This document shows, one piece after another, positions 16,251 through 23,784 of a stretch of 64,000 nt of DNA. The notes beneath the pieces were generated by a model. It did not search any database and was not told the origin of the DNA. It was given only the letters and a program-made list of their open reading frames with translations. The stretch is from Lactiplantibacillus songbeiensis (lineage in GTDB: Bacteria > Bacillota > Bacilli > Lactobacillales > Lactobacillaceae), in assembly GCF_005405125.1 (NCBI RefSeq), contig NZ_BJDL01000020.1, positions 1-64,000 on the forward strand, given 5' to 3'. The first letter of the stretch is position 1. The number at the start of each line of letters is the position of its first letter. The position numbers and the translations under genes were made by a program.

Positions 16251-16724
16251 ATGACATCAATCTATGAGTTCAAAGAAACGGAAATGAGTGGGGCAGACTT
16301 ACCACTGGAACAATATCGCGGGCAAGTCTTGTTAATTGTGAATACGGCTAGTAATTGTGGTTTAGCGCCACAATTTAAAGGCTTAGAAGAGCTGTATCAA
16401 AAGTATCAACGGGAAGGCTTAGTGGTTTTAGGACTGCCATCTAACCAATTCCATCAAGAAAAGTCAGACGATGACGCAACGCACGATTATTGTCAGCGGC
16501 ATTATGGGGTGACATTTCCGATGACGAAGCGGGTACTGGTTAATGGTGATCAGGAAGATCCATTGTTTGGTTATTTGAAGCAAACGGCGGGTCATGGTCG
16601 GATTAAGTGGAACTTTACGAAGTTTTTAATTGGTCGTGACGGTCAGGTCTTAGAACGATATGCGCCAACCACCCGGCCCGCAACTTTTGAAGCCGCAATT
16701 CGGGACGCCTTGGCGGATCGTTAA
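16251..16724 (+). CDS. gpo: glutathione peroxidase family protein (Cys type)
   Basis: 157 residues, thioredoxin fold. The peroxidatic Cys36 lies in NTASNCGLAPQ, the Gln is in LPSNQFHQE and the Trp in RIKWNFTKFLI, completing the catalytic triad. No selenocysteine is involved. In lactobacilli such proteins more likely use thioredoxin than glutathione to reduce hydroperoxides; trxA lies 11 kb away. The ATG at 16251 is preceded by GGAGG. An aldo/keto reductase gene follows after 47 bases and may share the transcript. Confidence 0.9.
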   Translation: MTSIYEFKETEMSGADLPLEQYRGQVLLIVNTASNCGLAPQFKGLEELYQKYQREGLVVLGLPSNQFHQEKSDDDATHDYCQRHYGVTFPMTKRVLVNGDQEDPLFGYLKQTAGHGRIKWNFTKFLIGRDGQVLERYAPTTRPATFEAAIRDALADR

Positions 16725-16771
16725 ATAGTGGTAAGCTAAACCTAAATGACCATTTGAGGAGGAATTTTGAA

Positions 16772-17602
16772 TTGGAAACTTATACATTGCGTGACGGGTT
16801 GACGTTGCCGAAAGTTGGTTTCGGAACTTATAAATTGAATGGTGCACATGGCGTCAATGTGATTGATTCGGCGATTGATCGTGGTTATCGCTTATTGGAC
16901 ACGGCTTTTAATTATGAAAATGAAGGCGCTGTCGGTGAAGCAGTCCGGCGTTCATCGGTGCCACGCTCAGAATTATTGATTTCATCGAAGCTACCGGGGC
17001 GGCATCATCATTATGACGAAGCGATTGCAACGATTCAAGAATCGTTGTACCGCGCTGGCTTGGATTATTATGATTTGTACTTAATTCATTGGCCGAACCC
17101 TAAAGAAGATCACTATGTTGAAGCTTGGCAGGCCTTGATTGACGCTCAAAAGTTAGGCTTGGTGCGTTCAATCGGCGTATCGAACTTTTTGCCAGAACAT
17201 TTGGATCGTTTGCAACAAGCGACCGGCGTCTTACCAGTCATCAACCAAATTGAATTGCATCCTTACTTTAACCAGCAAGCGCAACGCGAGTATGATACGG
17301 CCCATGGTATCTTGACACAGGATTGGAGTCCAATTGGCCGGGCCAGTGAGATGTTGCAAAATCCAACCTTAAAAGCAATTGCAGCTCGGTACCATAAGAA
17401 TGTTGGTCAATTGATTTTACGTTGGGAAGTTCAGTTAGGTACTTTGCCGATTCCTAAGTCATCAACACCGACCCGGCAAGCAGGAAATATCGACCTCTTT
17501 GATTTTGAAATTAATCCGACTGATATGGCTACGATTAATGGGCTCAGTCATGTGGATGGCCGGTTGAAAAATCAGGATCCAGCTGTTTATCAGGAATTTT
17601 AA
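16772..17602 (+). CDS. aldo/keto reductase, AKR5-like
   Basis: 276 residues. Catalytic residues are visible in order: Asp and Tyr in LLDTAFNYENE, Lys in LLISSKLPGR and His in LIHWPNP; IPKSSTPTRQAGN near the C-terminus binds the NADPH phosphate. It reduces small aldehydes or keto compounds; the substrate is not determined by sequence. The TTG at 16772 is chosen because AGGAGG (16757-16762) stands nine bases before it, inside the longer possible frame. Its proximity to gpo fits a detoxification pair for peroxides and carbonyls. Confidence 0.85.
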   Translation: METYTLRDGLTLPKVGFGTYKLNGAHGVNVIDSAIDRGYRLLDTAFNYENEGAVGEAVRRSSVPRSELLISSKLPGRHHHYDEAIATIQESLYRAGLDYYDLYLIHWPNPKEDHYVEAWQALIDAQKLGLVRSIGVSNFLPEHLDRLQQATGVLPVINQIELHPYFNQQAQREYDTAHGILTQDWSPIGRASEMLQNPTLKAIAARYHKNVGQLILRWEVQLGTLPIPKSSTPTRQAGNIDLFDFEINPTDMATINGLSHVDGRLKNQDPAVYQEF

Positions 17603-17609
17603 GTAAATG

Positions 17610-17645
17610 AAAACCGCTACTAGTTCAGCTAGTAACGGCTTTTTT
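17610..17645. terminator. bidirectional rho-independent terminator
   Basis: ACCGCTACTAG and CTAGTAACGG pair across a short loop, with TTTTTT to the right and AAAA to the left. It separates the convergent aldo/keto reductase and greA genes. Confidence 0.8.
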
Positions 17646-18114
17646 AGCTACGATGAATCTCAATAATTTTAACTTGGTAACTACCATTAGGTGCAGCGAC
17701 TGTGACGATATCATTGACCGTATGCCCATCTAACGCTTGGCCGATAGGCGAGGTGAATGAGATCTTTTGTTGTTCTAAGTTAGCTTCTTGTTTACCAACT
17801 AATTGATAGGTGACTTGATCGTGATCATCCATAAATTCCAAAGTCACTGATTTACCGATATCAAGTTTATCATTGTCCGCTGGTTTAACGACTTGCGCGT
17901 ATTGGAGTTGTTTGTTTAAAAAGCGTACCCGACTTTCCAAGCGGCCTAAATCCCGTTTGGCATTCGTGTATTCAGCATTCTCTGAACGGTCGCCTAGTGC
18001 GGCCGCCGCGGCTAGAACCTTGATACGATGTGGACGTTGTTGTTTTAAGGCTTCGATTTCTTGCTCGATGGCATGATAACCAGCGGGAGTCATTTTATTA
18101 AAGGTTGGTTCCAT
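17644..18114 (-). CDS. greA: GreA-family transcription elongation factor
   Basis: 156 residues, standard GreA length: an N-terminal coiled-coil (residues about 10-78) with the acidic tip in GDRSENAEYTNAK, which enters the RNA polymerase secondary channel to rescue backtracked complexes, and a C-terminal FKBP-like domain ending TSPIGQALDGHTVNDIV. The initial residues MEPTFNKMTPAGY match the family start. Lactobacilli often have two GreA copies; this may be either. A small RNA with its own promoter and terminator lies about 180 bases upstream on the same strand. Confidence 0.93.
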   Translation of the reverse strand: MEPTFNKMTPAGYHAIEQEIEALKQQRPHRIKVLAAAAALGDRSENAEYTNAKRDLGRLESRVRFLNKQLQYAQVVKPADNDKLDIGKSVTLEFMDDHDQVTYQLVGKQEANLEQQKISFTSPIGQALDGHTVNDIVTVAAPNGSYQVKIIEIHRS

Positions 18115-18292
18115 TGATAAAACCTCGCATATTTATTGGATTTTTCTGGGAATAGGTTACCACATTGTTGCTGGTTTGGGAATGTTTGATGATGGTGATA
18201 GCACATGTTTAAACACGGTTATTGAGGATAAGCGTTTGAAAGTGGGCACTTTGTGACTGAACTGTTTTTGGATAAACTGATGTCTCTTGGCA

Positions 18293-18362
18293 TAAAAAAT
18301 AGCCAACAGCTTTACAGCCTTGGCTAGTCGTGGAGTTTCTCACGTTCCACGGAGTTACGAAC
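18293..18362 (-). ncRNA. candidate short RNA or terminated leader of greA
   Basis: On the minus strand TTGTAT (18397-18392) and TATACT (18374-18369) are 17 bases apart. Transcription would begin near 18362, fold CGTGGA/TCCACG (18329-18351) and then TAGCCAA/TTGGCTA (18300-18326), and stop in TTTTTTA. The product would be about 70 bases. It points towards greA, 180 bases further on; in E. coli the greA leader also yields a short terminated RNA (GraL). The remaining 18115-18292 holds no gene I can see. Confidence 0.6.
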
Positions 18363-18480
18363 AGCTTAAGTATAGGCAATGGCTAAGAAAAATACAACTA
18401 TCCAGCTTATCTTAAAAGGCGACTTAAACTAATGGTGGTAACGGTTACAACAATTTTTCAAACTTTTTTGAGCAAATCCC

Positions 18481-18522
18481 TTGAATTTCAGTCTAGACCA
18501 ATATATAATTGGACTATACCAA
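18481..18522 (+). promoter_or_regulatory. nagB promoter with NagR-like operators
   Basis: TTGAAT at 18481-18486 and TATAAT at 18504-18509 are 17 bases apart. GTCTAGACCAAT lies between them and TTGGACTATACCAA (18509-18522) follows the -10. Both resemble the TGGTATAGACCA-type dre half-sites of the GntR-family NagR/YvoA repressor, which responds to amino-sugar phosphates. Confidence 0.65.
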
Positions 18523-18544
18523 ATAAAGAGGGAGTCAGTTAATT

Positions 18545-19258
18545 ATGAAAGTTATCGTAGTAAAGGATCAAGCTGCTGGCGGCAAAGAAGGATTTAAAGT
18601 ATTTAAGAATGCTTTAGACAATGGGGCAAAAGTTTTTGGGTTGGCGACTGGTTCTACACCCGTAACGACGTATCAAGAAATCGTAAATAGTGATTTAGAT
18701 TTCAGTAACTGCACATCTGTTAATTTGGATGAATATGTTGGGATTGCTCCTGACAACGACCAAAGTTACAAATACTTCATGCAATCACACTTGTTTAATG
18801 AAAAGCCATTCAAGCAATCATTCTTGCCAAATGGTTTAGCTGCTGATCCAGCTGAAGAAGTTAAACGTTATGACAAAGTTATCGACGAACATCCAATCGA
18901 CTTACAAATCTTAGGAATTGGCCGTAATGGTCATATCGGTTTCAACGAACCTGGGACTGATCGGAATGTGACGACTCACGTGGTTGACTTAACACCATCA
19001 ACGATTGAAGCTAACGCGCGGTTCTTTGCTAGTGAAAATGATGTGCCTAAGCAAGCCTTCTCAATGGGCTTAGCTTCCATCATGAAGAGCAAGCACTTAA
19101 TCCTTGAAGCCTTTGGTGAAAACAAAGCCGATGCTGTTAAGGGTATGATCGAAGGCCCAGATACCCCTGATTTACCAGCATCAATCTTACAAAACCATCC
19201 TGATGTTACGGTTATCATTGATGAAGCCGCAGCAAGCAAGTTAAGCAAAAAATATTAA
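18545..19258 (+). CDS. nagB: glucosamine-6-phosphate deaminase
   Basis: 237 residues. [12 protein letters not shown] forms the phosphate loop, Asp61 in NLDEYVG is the proton-abstracting residue and [13 protein letters not shown] carries the catalytic His. It converts glucosamine-6-phosphate to fructose-6-phosphate and ammonia, feeding amino sugars into glycolysis and opposing GlmS. It is a single-gene unit with a near-consensus promoter and NagR-like operators, and ends at a strong terminator. Its length matches the short Gram-positive NagB form, which lacks the allosteric C-terminal part of the E. coli enzyme. Confidence 0.96.
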   Translation: MKVIVVKDQAAGGKEGFKVFKNALDNGAKVFGLATGSTPVTTYQEIVNSDLDFSNCTSVNLDEYVGIAPDNDQSYKYFMQSHLFNEKPFKQSFLPNGLAADPAEEVKRYDKVIDEHPIDLQILGIGRNGHIGFNEPGTDRNVTTHVVDLTPSTIEANARFFASENDVPKQAFSMGLASIMKSKHLILEAFGENKADAVKGMIEGPDTPDLPASILQNHPDVTVIIDEAAASKLSKKY

Positions 19259-19276
19259 TCTGTACCATTAAAAGCT

Positions 19277-19327
19277 AAAGGTTCCATTCAAACGTCTTTG
19301 ATGACGATTGAATGGAACCTTTTTTAG
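19277..19327 (+). terminator. rho-independent terminator of nagB
   Basis: AAAGGTTCCATTCAA and TTGAATGGAACCTTT form a perfect 15-bp stem around a 16-base loop, then TTTTT. Confidence 0.9.
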
Positions 19328-19343
19328 TTAGTCAATCGAGAAC

Positions 19344-19499
19344 TTAGCGTCTAACAAGCAGCAGTTGAACAAATTGGTTGACTGAGAGATGGGAGTGACG
19401 GTAATTTTGGTACAATTCCCAACTATTGGTAATCCACCCTCCACCATCTAAGTAAGCTACAATGACGGCAATCATGATGCTTAAAATAATGACGAACAT
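19344..19499 (-). CDS. 51-residue membrane-anchored small protein
   Basis: The frame starts at ATG 19499 with a perfect AAGGAGG eight bases upstream. It begins MFVIILSIMIAVIVAYLDGG, one membrane span, followed by a polar tail of about 30 residues rich in Trp, Asn, His and Arg (GGWITNSWELYQNY and on to VRR). I recognise no family. The strong ribosome binding site and clear anchor-plus-tail design argue that it is real despite its size. It is read leftward toward the nagB terminator. Confidence 0.6.
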   Translation of the reverse strand: MFVIILSIMIAVIVAYLDGGGWITNSWELYQNYRHSHLSVNQFVQLLLVRR

Positions 19500-19615
19500 G
19501 TTCACTACCTCCTTGACCATTAGATAATTTAAATGATATTTTACAACCTTAACATAGCATAATTGGTTGAATAATTACTGGAAAGATTATGAACGTCCTT
19601 AAAAGGAACTTGAAC

Positions 19616-20039
19616 GTTAGTAAATACGCTTGGTGCTAGTTGAAATTGCCGCCTGCCGGTTGGATTCTAAAATGCTGGAACGCCATGGGCCATTTTGAAG
19701 CCAAAGCCCGGTCTTTAAAACTGGCCTTGGCCTAAGTCCGAGCAACCCACTCGCACTAAAGTCAACGACACGGCTGAGCATTTTAGAATCCAACCTCTTG
19801 GCTAACTAACGGGAATTAAATAATTAATCGTTAATTTTTTAATTTCCGTTAGTTAACGCCGGGCGGTCCAGAATTGGCTCAGTGGTGTCGTTTATCTTAG
19901 TCGGTGATTTTCCGACTTAGATAAAGCCCGGCTTGTGAGACCGGTCTGTGGCTCGCAAACGCGGCCACCACGTTCCAGCCGATTCTGGGCCAACCAGAGT
20001 GGCAACTTAATCCAACTAGCACCAAGCGTTAGTAAATAC
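19616..20039 (+). repeat. complete composite MITE-like repeat with flanking direct repeat
   Basis: The best-preserved copy. The element runs 19628-20027 (400 bp) from GCTTGGTGCTAGTTG to CAACTAGCACCAAGC, and is bordered on both sides by the same 12 bases GTTAGTAAATAC (19616-19627 and 20028-20039). Module A carries the arms GGTTGGATTCTAAAATGCT (19662 on) and its near-perfect complement before 19800. Module B carries the TTTATCTTAGTCGG hairpin and a TTGTGAG/CTCGCAA stem. There is no open reading frame. Confidence 0.9.
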
Positions 20040-20082
20040 AAAATGACACCCAATCCTAGCTAAAGGAGAAGGTGTCATTTTG
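20039..20082 (-). terminator. rho-independent terminator of the dipeptidase gene
   Basis: AAAATGACACC and GGTGTCATTTT flank a 20-base loop. The minus-strand side runs into a T-rich tract. Confidence 0.7.
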
Positions 20083-20132
20083 TTAATTAAAGGTGAAACA
20101 ATCGCCAATTAATAAGGTCAAATCGTTAATAA

Positions 20133-21548
20133 CTAAAGGTTTTGTCCCTTTTCCCAAGCAGTCTTCGATAAGTTCAACCCATGTTTAACGATCTCGTCGA
20201 ATAATTGATGGGTCCGCTTTGAAATTTCGCCAGCAGTTTCAGCGTTGGCTTTAGTCAAAGCGGTGGTCATATCAACACTAGCGACGGTATCGGTAGCTGC
20301 GACCCGGCCGCGGGCATATGATTGACAACCGTTGCGGAAAGCATTAACGGCTTCGGCGTAGTCGTGCCAGTGGGGTTCAATTAATACCGAAAGTGTCTTG
20401 TTTAACCAATAGACATTATCGACATTGACCGTGGCGCCTGCATTTTGATAATCAGTCGGCGTGTCATTGATATTAGTGAAGAATGGCATGTAAGGGGCGT
20501 AAGCAAAGAAGCCCATGGCCACCCATTGAATCGCCGCGCGGTCAGCGGGAACATCATTTCGAATCTGTAAGATTGAGGAGCATTGGTTACGATCCATCGC
20601 GATTGGCCGGTATTTCCGTTGGTCGGCTTCAGAACCGGAAGCGTAAGTGCCGAACGGATCATAGGGTGTCCCATTATAGTGGGAGGATAAGAACGTTTGC
20701 ACGTCTTCAATGGCTAATTGCTTGCTAGGCTTACGGGCCATTGGCATCTCTTGGTCAGTTGGTTGTTGGTCAATTTCAGGATTGAACAACTTTTGCCCAT
20801 ACCATGTCCGTGGGGTGTTGTAGTAAGCGTCATCTTCACCGTGCGTCCCAAAGATTTCCCGGAAGTTAAAGGTATCCGGTGTTGGATTCAAATGGTATTT
20901 ATTAACAAAGGCCACTAAATCAGTCGCACCTAAGAAGTTGTCACTGTCCGTTAAGTCCATGTTTTGCACAACGGTTTGATTCGGCACAATCGCGTAAGTG
21001 TCATCGGGCAAACGCATAGCCCCCCAATGATGTCCACCAGCAGTTTCTAACAACCAAATATCATTATGGTCATTAAAAGCGATGCTGTTACATTCGCCGG
21101 TCCCGTACTTTTCAAGTAAAGCGCCCAACCGTTGGACACCTTCCTTGGCAGTCTTAATGTAAGGCAAGACCAAGGTTAGCATGGCTTCTTCGTTGATCCC
21201 ATCATTAACTAATGGGTCATAGCCGAGTACGCGGGCGTTAGTTGCCGTTGTTTCGGTTGCGCTCATCCCAACGTTCAATTCGTTGATCCCAGCTTCTTCA
21301 TATTGACCATCACTTTGGTCAGCTTGTGGTGTCGCGGTATAGCGATAAGCGTGTTTGGGTAGCGGCACGGTCACACCGGTCGTGACGGATGTAAAGCTAG
21401 CTTGCGTCTGGTCATGCGCGGCGTGCACCACGAACTTGATGGGATTAATTGGGCCGTAACCGTCTTCATTACGGGCAACAATCGTGGAACCGTCGATACT
21501 GGCGGCTTTTCCTACTAATATTTCGGTACAATCAGAACTTTTCTTCAT
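20133..21548 (-). CDS. pepD: C69-family dipeptidase (PepD)
   Basis: 471 residues, an N-terminal nucleophile hydrolase. The nucleophile is probably Cys7 in KKSSDCTEILVGK, followed by SIDGSTIVARNEDG, the family hallmark. EKYGTGECNSIAFND and IWLLETAGGHHWGA are further core blocks. It cleaves dipeptides with broad specificity in the cytoplasm and supports amino-acid supply from peptides. The ATG at 21548 is chosen since it puts Cys near the N-terminus and follows GGGGGC; the longer frame adds 32 unrelated residues. It stands alone. Confidence 0.92.
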   Translation of the reverse strand: MKKSSDCTEILVGKAASIDGSTIVARNEDGYGPINPIKFVVHAAHDQTQASFTSVTTGVTVPLPKHAYRYTATPQADQSDGQYEEAGINELNVGMSATETTATNARVLGYDPLVNDGINEEAMLTLVLPYIKTAKEGVQRLGALLEKYGTGECNSIAFNDHNDIWLLETAGGHHWGAMRLPDDTYAIVPNQTVVQNMDLTDSDNFLGATDLVAFVNKYHLNPTPDTFNFREIFGTHGEDDAYYNTPRTWYGQKLFNPEIDQQPTDQEMPMARKPSKQLAIEDVQTFLSSHYNGTPYDPFGTYASGSEADQRKYRPIAMDRNQCSSILQIRNDVPADRAAIQWVAMGFFAYAPYMPFFTNINDTPTDYQNAGATVNVDNVYWLNKTLSVLIEPHWHDYAEAVNAFRNGCQSYARGRVAATDTVASVDMTTALTKANAETAGEISKRTHQLFDEIVKHGLNLSKTAWEKGQNL

Positions 21549-21636
21549 AATTAGTTCTGCCCCCTTTGTACTATTAGTATAGGAGTCTTGTAACCATAAA
21601 ACAAAATTGGTTTTGTTCTGTAGTTGTCTTGTTAAA

Positions 21637-21671
21637 CTTGCCACTCTGGTTGGCCCAACCAGAGTGGCAAG
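21637..21671. repeat. perfect 17-bp palindrome derived from the repeat family
   Basis: CTTGCCACTCTGGTTGG, one base, then its exact complement. The arm is the terminal sequence of module B seen in all other copies. It appears to be a collapsed remnant that keeps only the right end and its mirror image, just upstream of pepD. Confidence 0.75.
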
Positions 21672-21783
21672 CTAAAAGCACAATAAATTAGTCAACACCA
21701 CTTGTGAAAACGTAATCATTACAGCAATGTTACCAGTTTCAGAAAAGGTTGTCATTGTGACTGTACCGGCGTTTGTTGTCGAT

Positions 21784-21891
21784 TGTGCCAACTGTGCCAA
21801 TTGTGAATCCGTGAGTTTAATTCTGGCACAGCTTCCTGTGCCACCGCTCTGCCTAGAATGTCTTGAAACCGTTTTCTAAGCTCGTTATGAT
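21784..21891 (+). promoter_or_regulatory. mtl promoter with MtlR operator candidates and cre
   Basis: TTGAAA (21863-21868) and TATGAT (21886-21891), spacing 17, form the promoter. TTGAAACCGTTTTCTA (21863-21878) is a near-consensus CcpA site over the -35. Upstream lies a perfect inverted repeat TGGCACAGCTTCCTGTGCCA (21824-21843), plus TGTGCCA at 21784 and 21793; these are likely MtlR binding sites, as PRD activators bind just ahead of the -35. Confidence 0.7.
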
Positions 21892-21924
21892 GTAAGAGTA
21901 AAGAAAAGGAAGGAGCTTTATCTG

Positions 21925-23760
21925 ATGAGTGAAAATAATTCTGCAACCCAATCCGCTCCTGTTGCGAAGAAAAAAGTGGGCATTAAAGCCCGCGTGCAAA
22001 AGTTCGGGAGTGCATTGAGTAATATGGTCATGCCGAACATCGGGGCCTTTATTGCTTGGGGGTTAATTACCGCGATCTTTATGGCCGGTGGTTGGTTCCC
22101 AAATGCTGACTTAGCCAAGATGATTCAACCAATGGTCCATTATTTATTGCCATTATTGATAGCGTTTACCGGTGGGAATATGCTTGCCGGACACCGTGGT
22201 GGGGTCGTTGGTGCGATTGCTACTATGGGTGTGATTGTTGGATCAACCATCCCAATGTTTATTGGGGCCATGATTATGGGGCCTTTAGGTGGTTGGTGTA
22301 TTAAGAAATGGGACGATGCCATTTCTGATAAAGTCCACAGTGGGTTTGAAATGTTGGTTAACAACTTCTCCGCTGGGATTATGGGGATGCTATTAGCAAT
22401 CCTCGGTTACTTCGGGATTGGCCCGTTGGTTGCCGGTGCTAGTGCGGCGATGGCCGTTGGGGTTGACTGGATCATTAAAGCAAACCTCTTACCATTAGCC
22501 AATGTCTTCATTGAACCAGCCAAGATTTTGTTCTTAAACAATGCGATTAACCAAGGTATCTTGACACCGCTTGGGATTCAAGCTGCGGCGAGTGCCGGTA
22601 AATCAATTCTGTTCTTGCTTGAACCGGATCCAGGTCCCGGTCTTGGGATTCTGTTAGCCTTTGCTTTATTTGGTAAAGGTACCGCGAAAGCTTCAGCGCC
22701 AAGTGCGATGATTATTCATTTCCTTGGTGGGATTCATGAAATTTACTTCCCATACGTTTTGATGAAGCCAGCTTTGTTCTTAGCTGTTATTGCTGGTGGG
22801 GTTACTGGGACTGCAACTTTCAGTCTCTTAAACGTTGGGTTACGTTCAACACCTTCACCTGGTTCCATCATTATGTTATTCGCGATGGCACCACGGAGTA
22901 TTGCCAACTACCTTGGTTTGATTGTTGGGGTTGTCTTAGCAACGTTAGCCTCATTCATTGTTGCGGCGATTATCTTGAAGCGTGACAAATCAATGGGTGA
23001 TGATTCCTTAGCTGCGGCTAAAGGTCAAATGAACGATATGAAAGGTAACAAGGGTGGTGAAACTGCTACACCAGCTGCCGATGCCGCTGACGTGATTGCT
23101 TCTTATAAAGATGTTGATCACATTATCTTCGCTTGTGACGCCGGGATGGGGTCATCCGCAATGGGTGCTTCCTTACTACGGGACAAGGTCAAGAAGGCCG
23201 GCATTGATATGTCAGTTACCAACACGGCCATCAGTAATTTGAAAGATGAACCTGGGTTATTAGTCATTACGCAAAACGAATTAGCTGATCGGGCCGCTCA
23301 AAAAGCCCCACATGCGTTACGTTTAGCCGTCGATAACTTCTTGAGCAGTCCTAAGTACGATCAAGTGGTCGTTAACTTAAAGGCTCGTGATCAAGTAAGT
23401 CCTGAACCAGCGCCAGCTTCTGAAGCCGCACCGGCTGAAAGTGCCGCTGAAGATGATTTGCCAAGTGATTTAGACTTAGATGTGGTTAAAGAAGTCGTCT
23501 TTGTTCATCATGACAGTCATTTAGGGACCGCTACTATGGCGACATCCTTGATGAAAGGTCGCTTGAAGAAAGCTAATAAGCAAGCGGTTGTTAAGAACTT
23601 AGGGATTGATGAATTACAAGATAACAATAGTCTCTTAGTTGTTTCTTCCTCAGAAGCTGCTAAGAACTTGAAGACTCGTTACACGCATGTTCAAGTGCTC
23701 GTTACCGATGATCTTCTGAGCTCACCTAAATATGATAAAATGGTAGCAGGATTAAAATAA
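21925..23760 (+). CDS. mtlA: mannitol PTS permease IICB with an extra IIB-like domain
   Basis: 611 residues. The membrane IIC part (about 25-355) includes GGIHEIYFPYVLMKP, the mannitol-binding family block. The IIB domain has the phosphorylated Cys404 in FACDAGMGSSAMG. After an acidic Pro/Ala-rich linker (about 490-515) a second IIB-like domain repeats the fold (FVHHDSHLGTATMATS to LLSSPKYDKMV), with His529 at the cysteine position, so it cannot carry the normal Cys phosphate. It imports mannitol as mannitol-1-phosphate using phosphate from MtlF. It is first in the operon, under MtlR and CcpA control. Confidence 0.95.
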   Translation: MSENNSATQSAPVAKKKVGIKARVQKFGSALSNMVMPNIGAFIAWGLITAIFMAGGWFPNADLAKMIQPMVHYLLPLLIAFTGGNMLAGHRGGVVGAIATMGVIVGSTIPMFIGAMIMGPLGGWCIKKWDDAISDKVHSGFEMLVNNFSAGIMGMLLAILGYFGIGPLVAGASAAMAVGVDWIIKANLLPLANVFIEPAKILFLNNAINQGILTPLGIQAAASAGKSILFLLEPDPGPGLGILLAFALFGKGTAKASAPSAMIIHFLGGIHEIYFPYVLMKPALFLAVIAGGVTGTATFSLLNVGLRSTPSPGSIIMLFAMAPRSIANYLGLIVGVVLATLASFIVAAIILKRDKSMGDDSLAAAKGQMNDMKGNKGGETATPAADAADVIASYKDVDHIIFACDAGMGSSAMGASLLRDKVKKAGIDMSVTNTAISNLKDEPGLLVITQNELADRAAQKAPHALRLAVDNFLSSPKYDQVVVNLKARDQVSPEPAPASEAAPAESAAEDDLPSDLDLDVVKEVVFVHHDSHLGTATMATSLMKGRLKKANKQAVVKNLGIDELQDNNSLLVVSSSEAAKNLKTRYTHVQVLVTDDLLSSPKYDKMVAGLK

Positions 23761-23784
23761 ACCGTTATCATATGAGGTGGCCCC

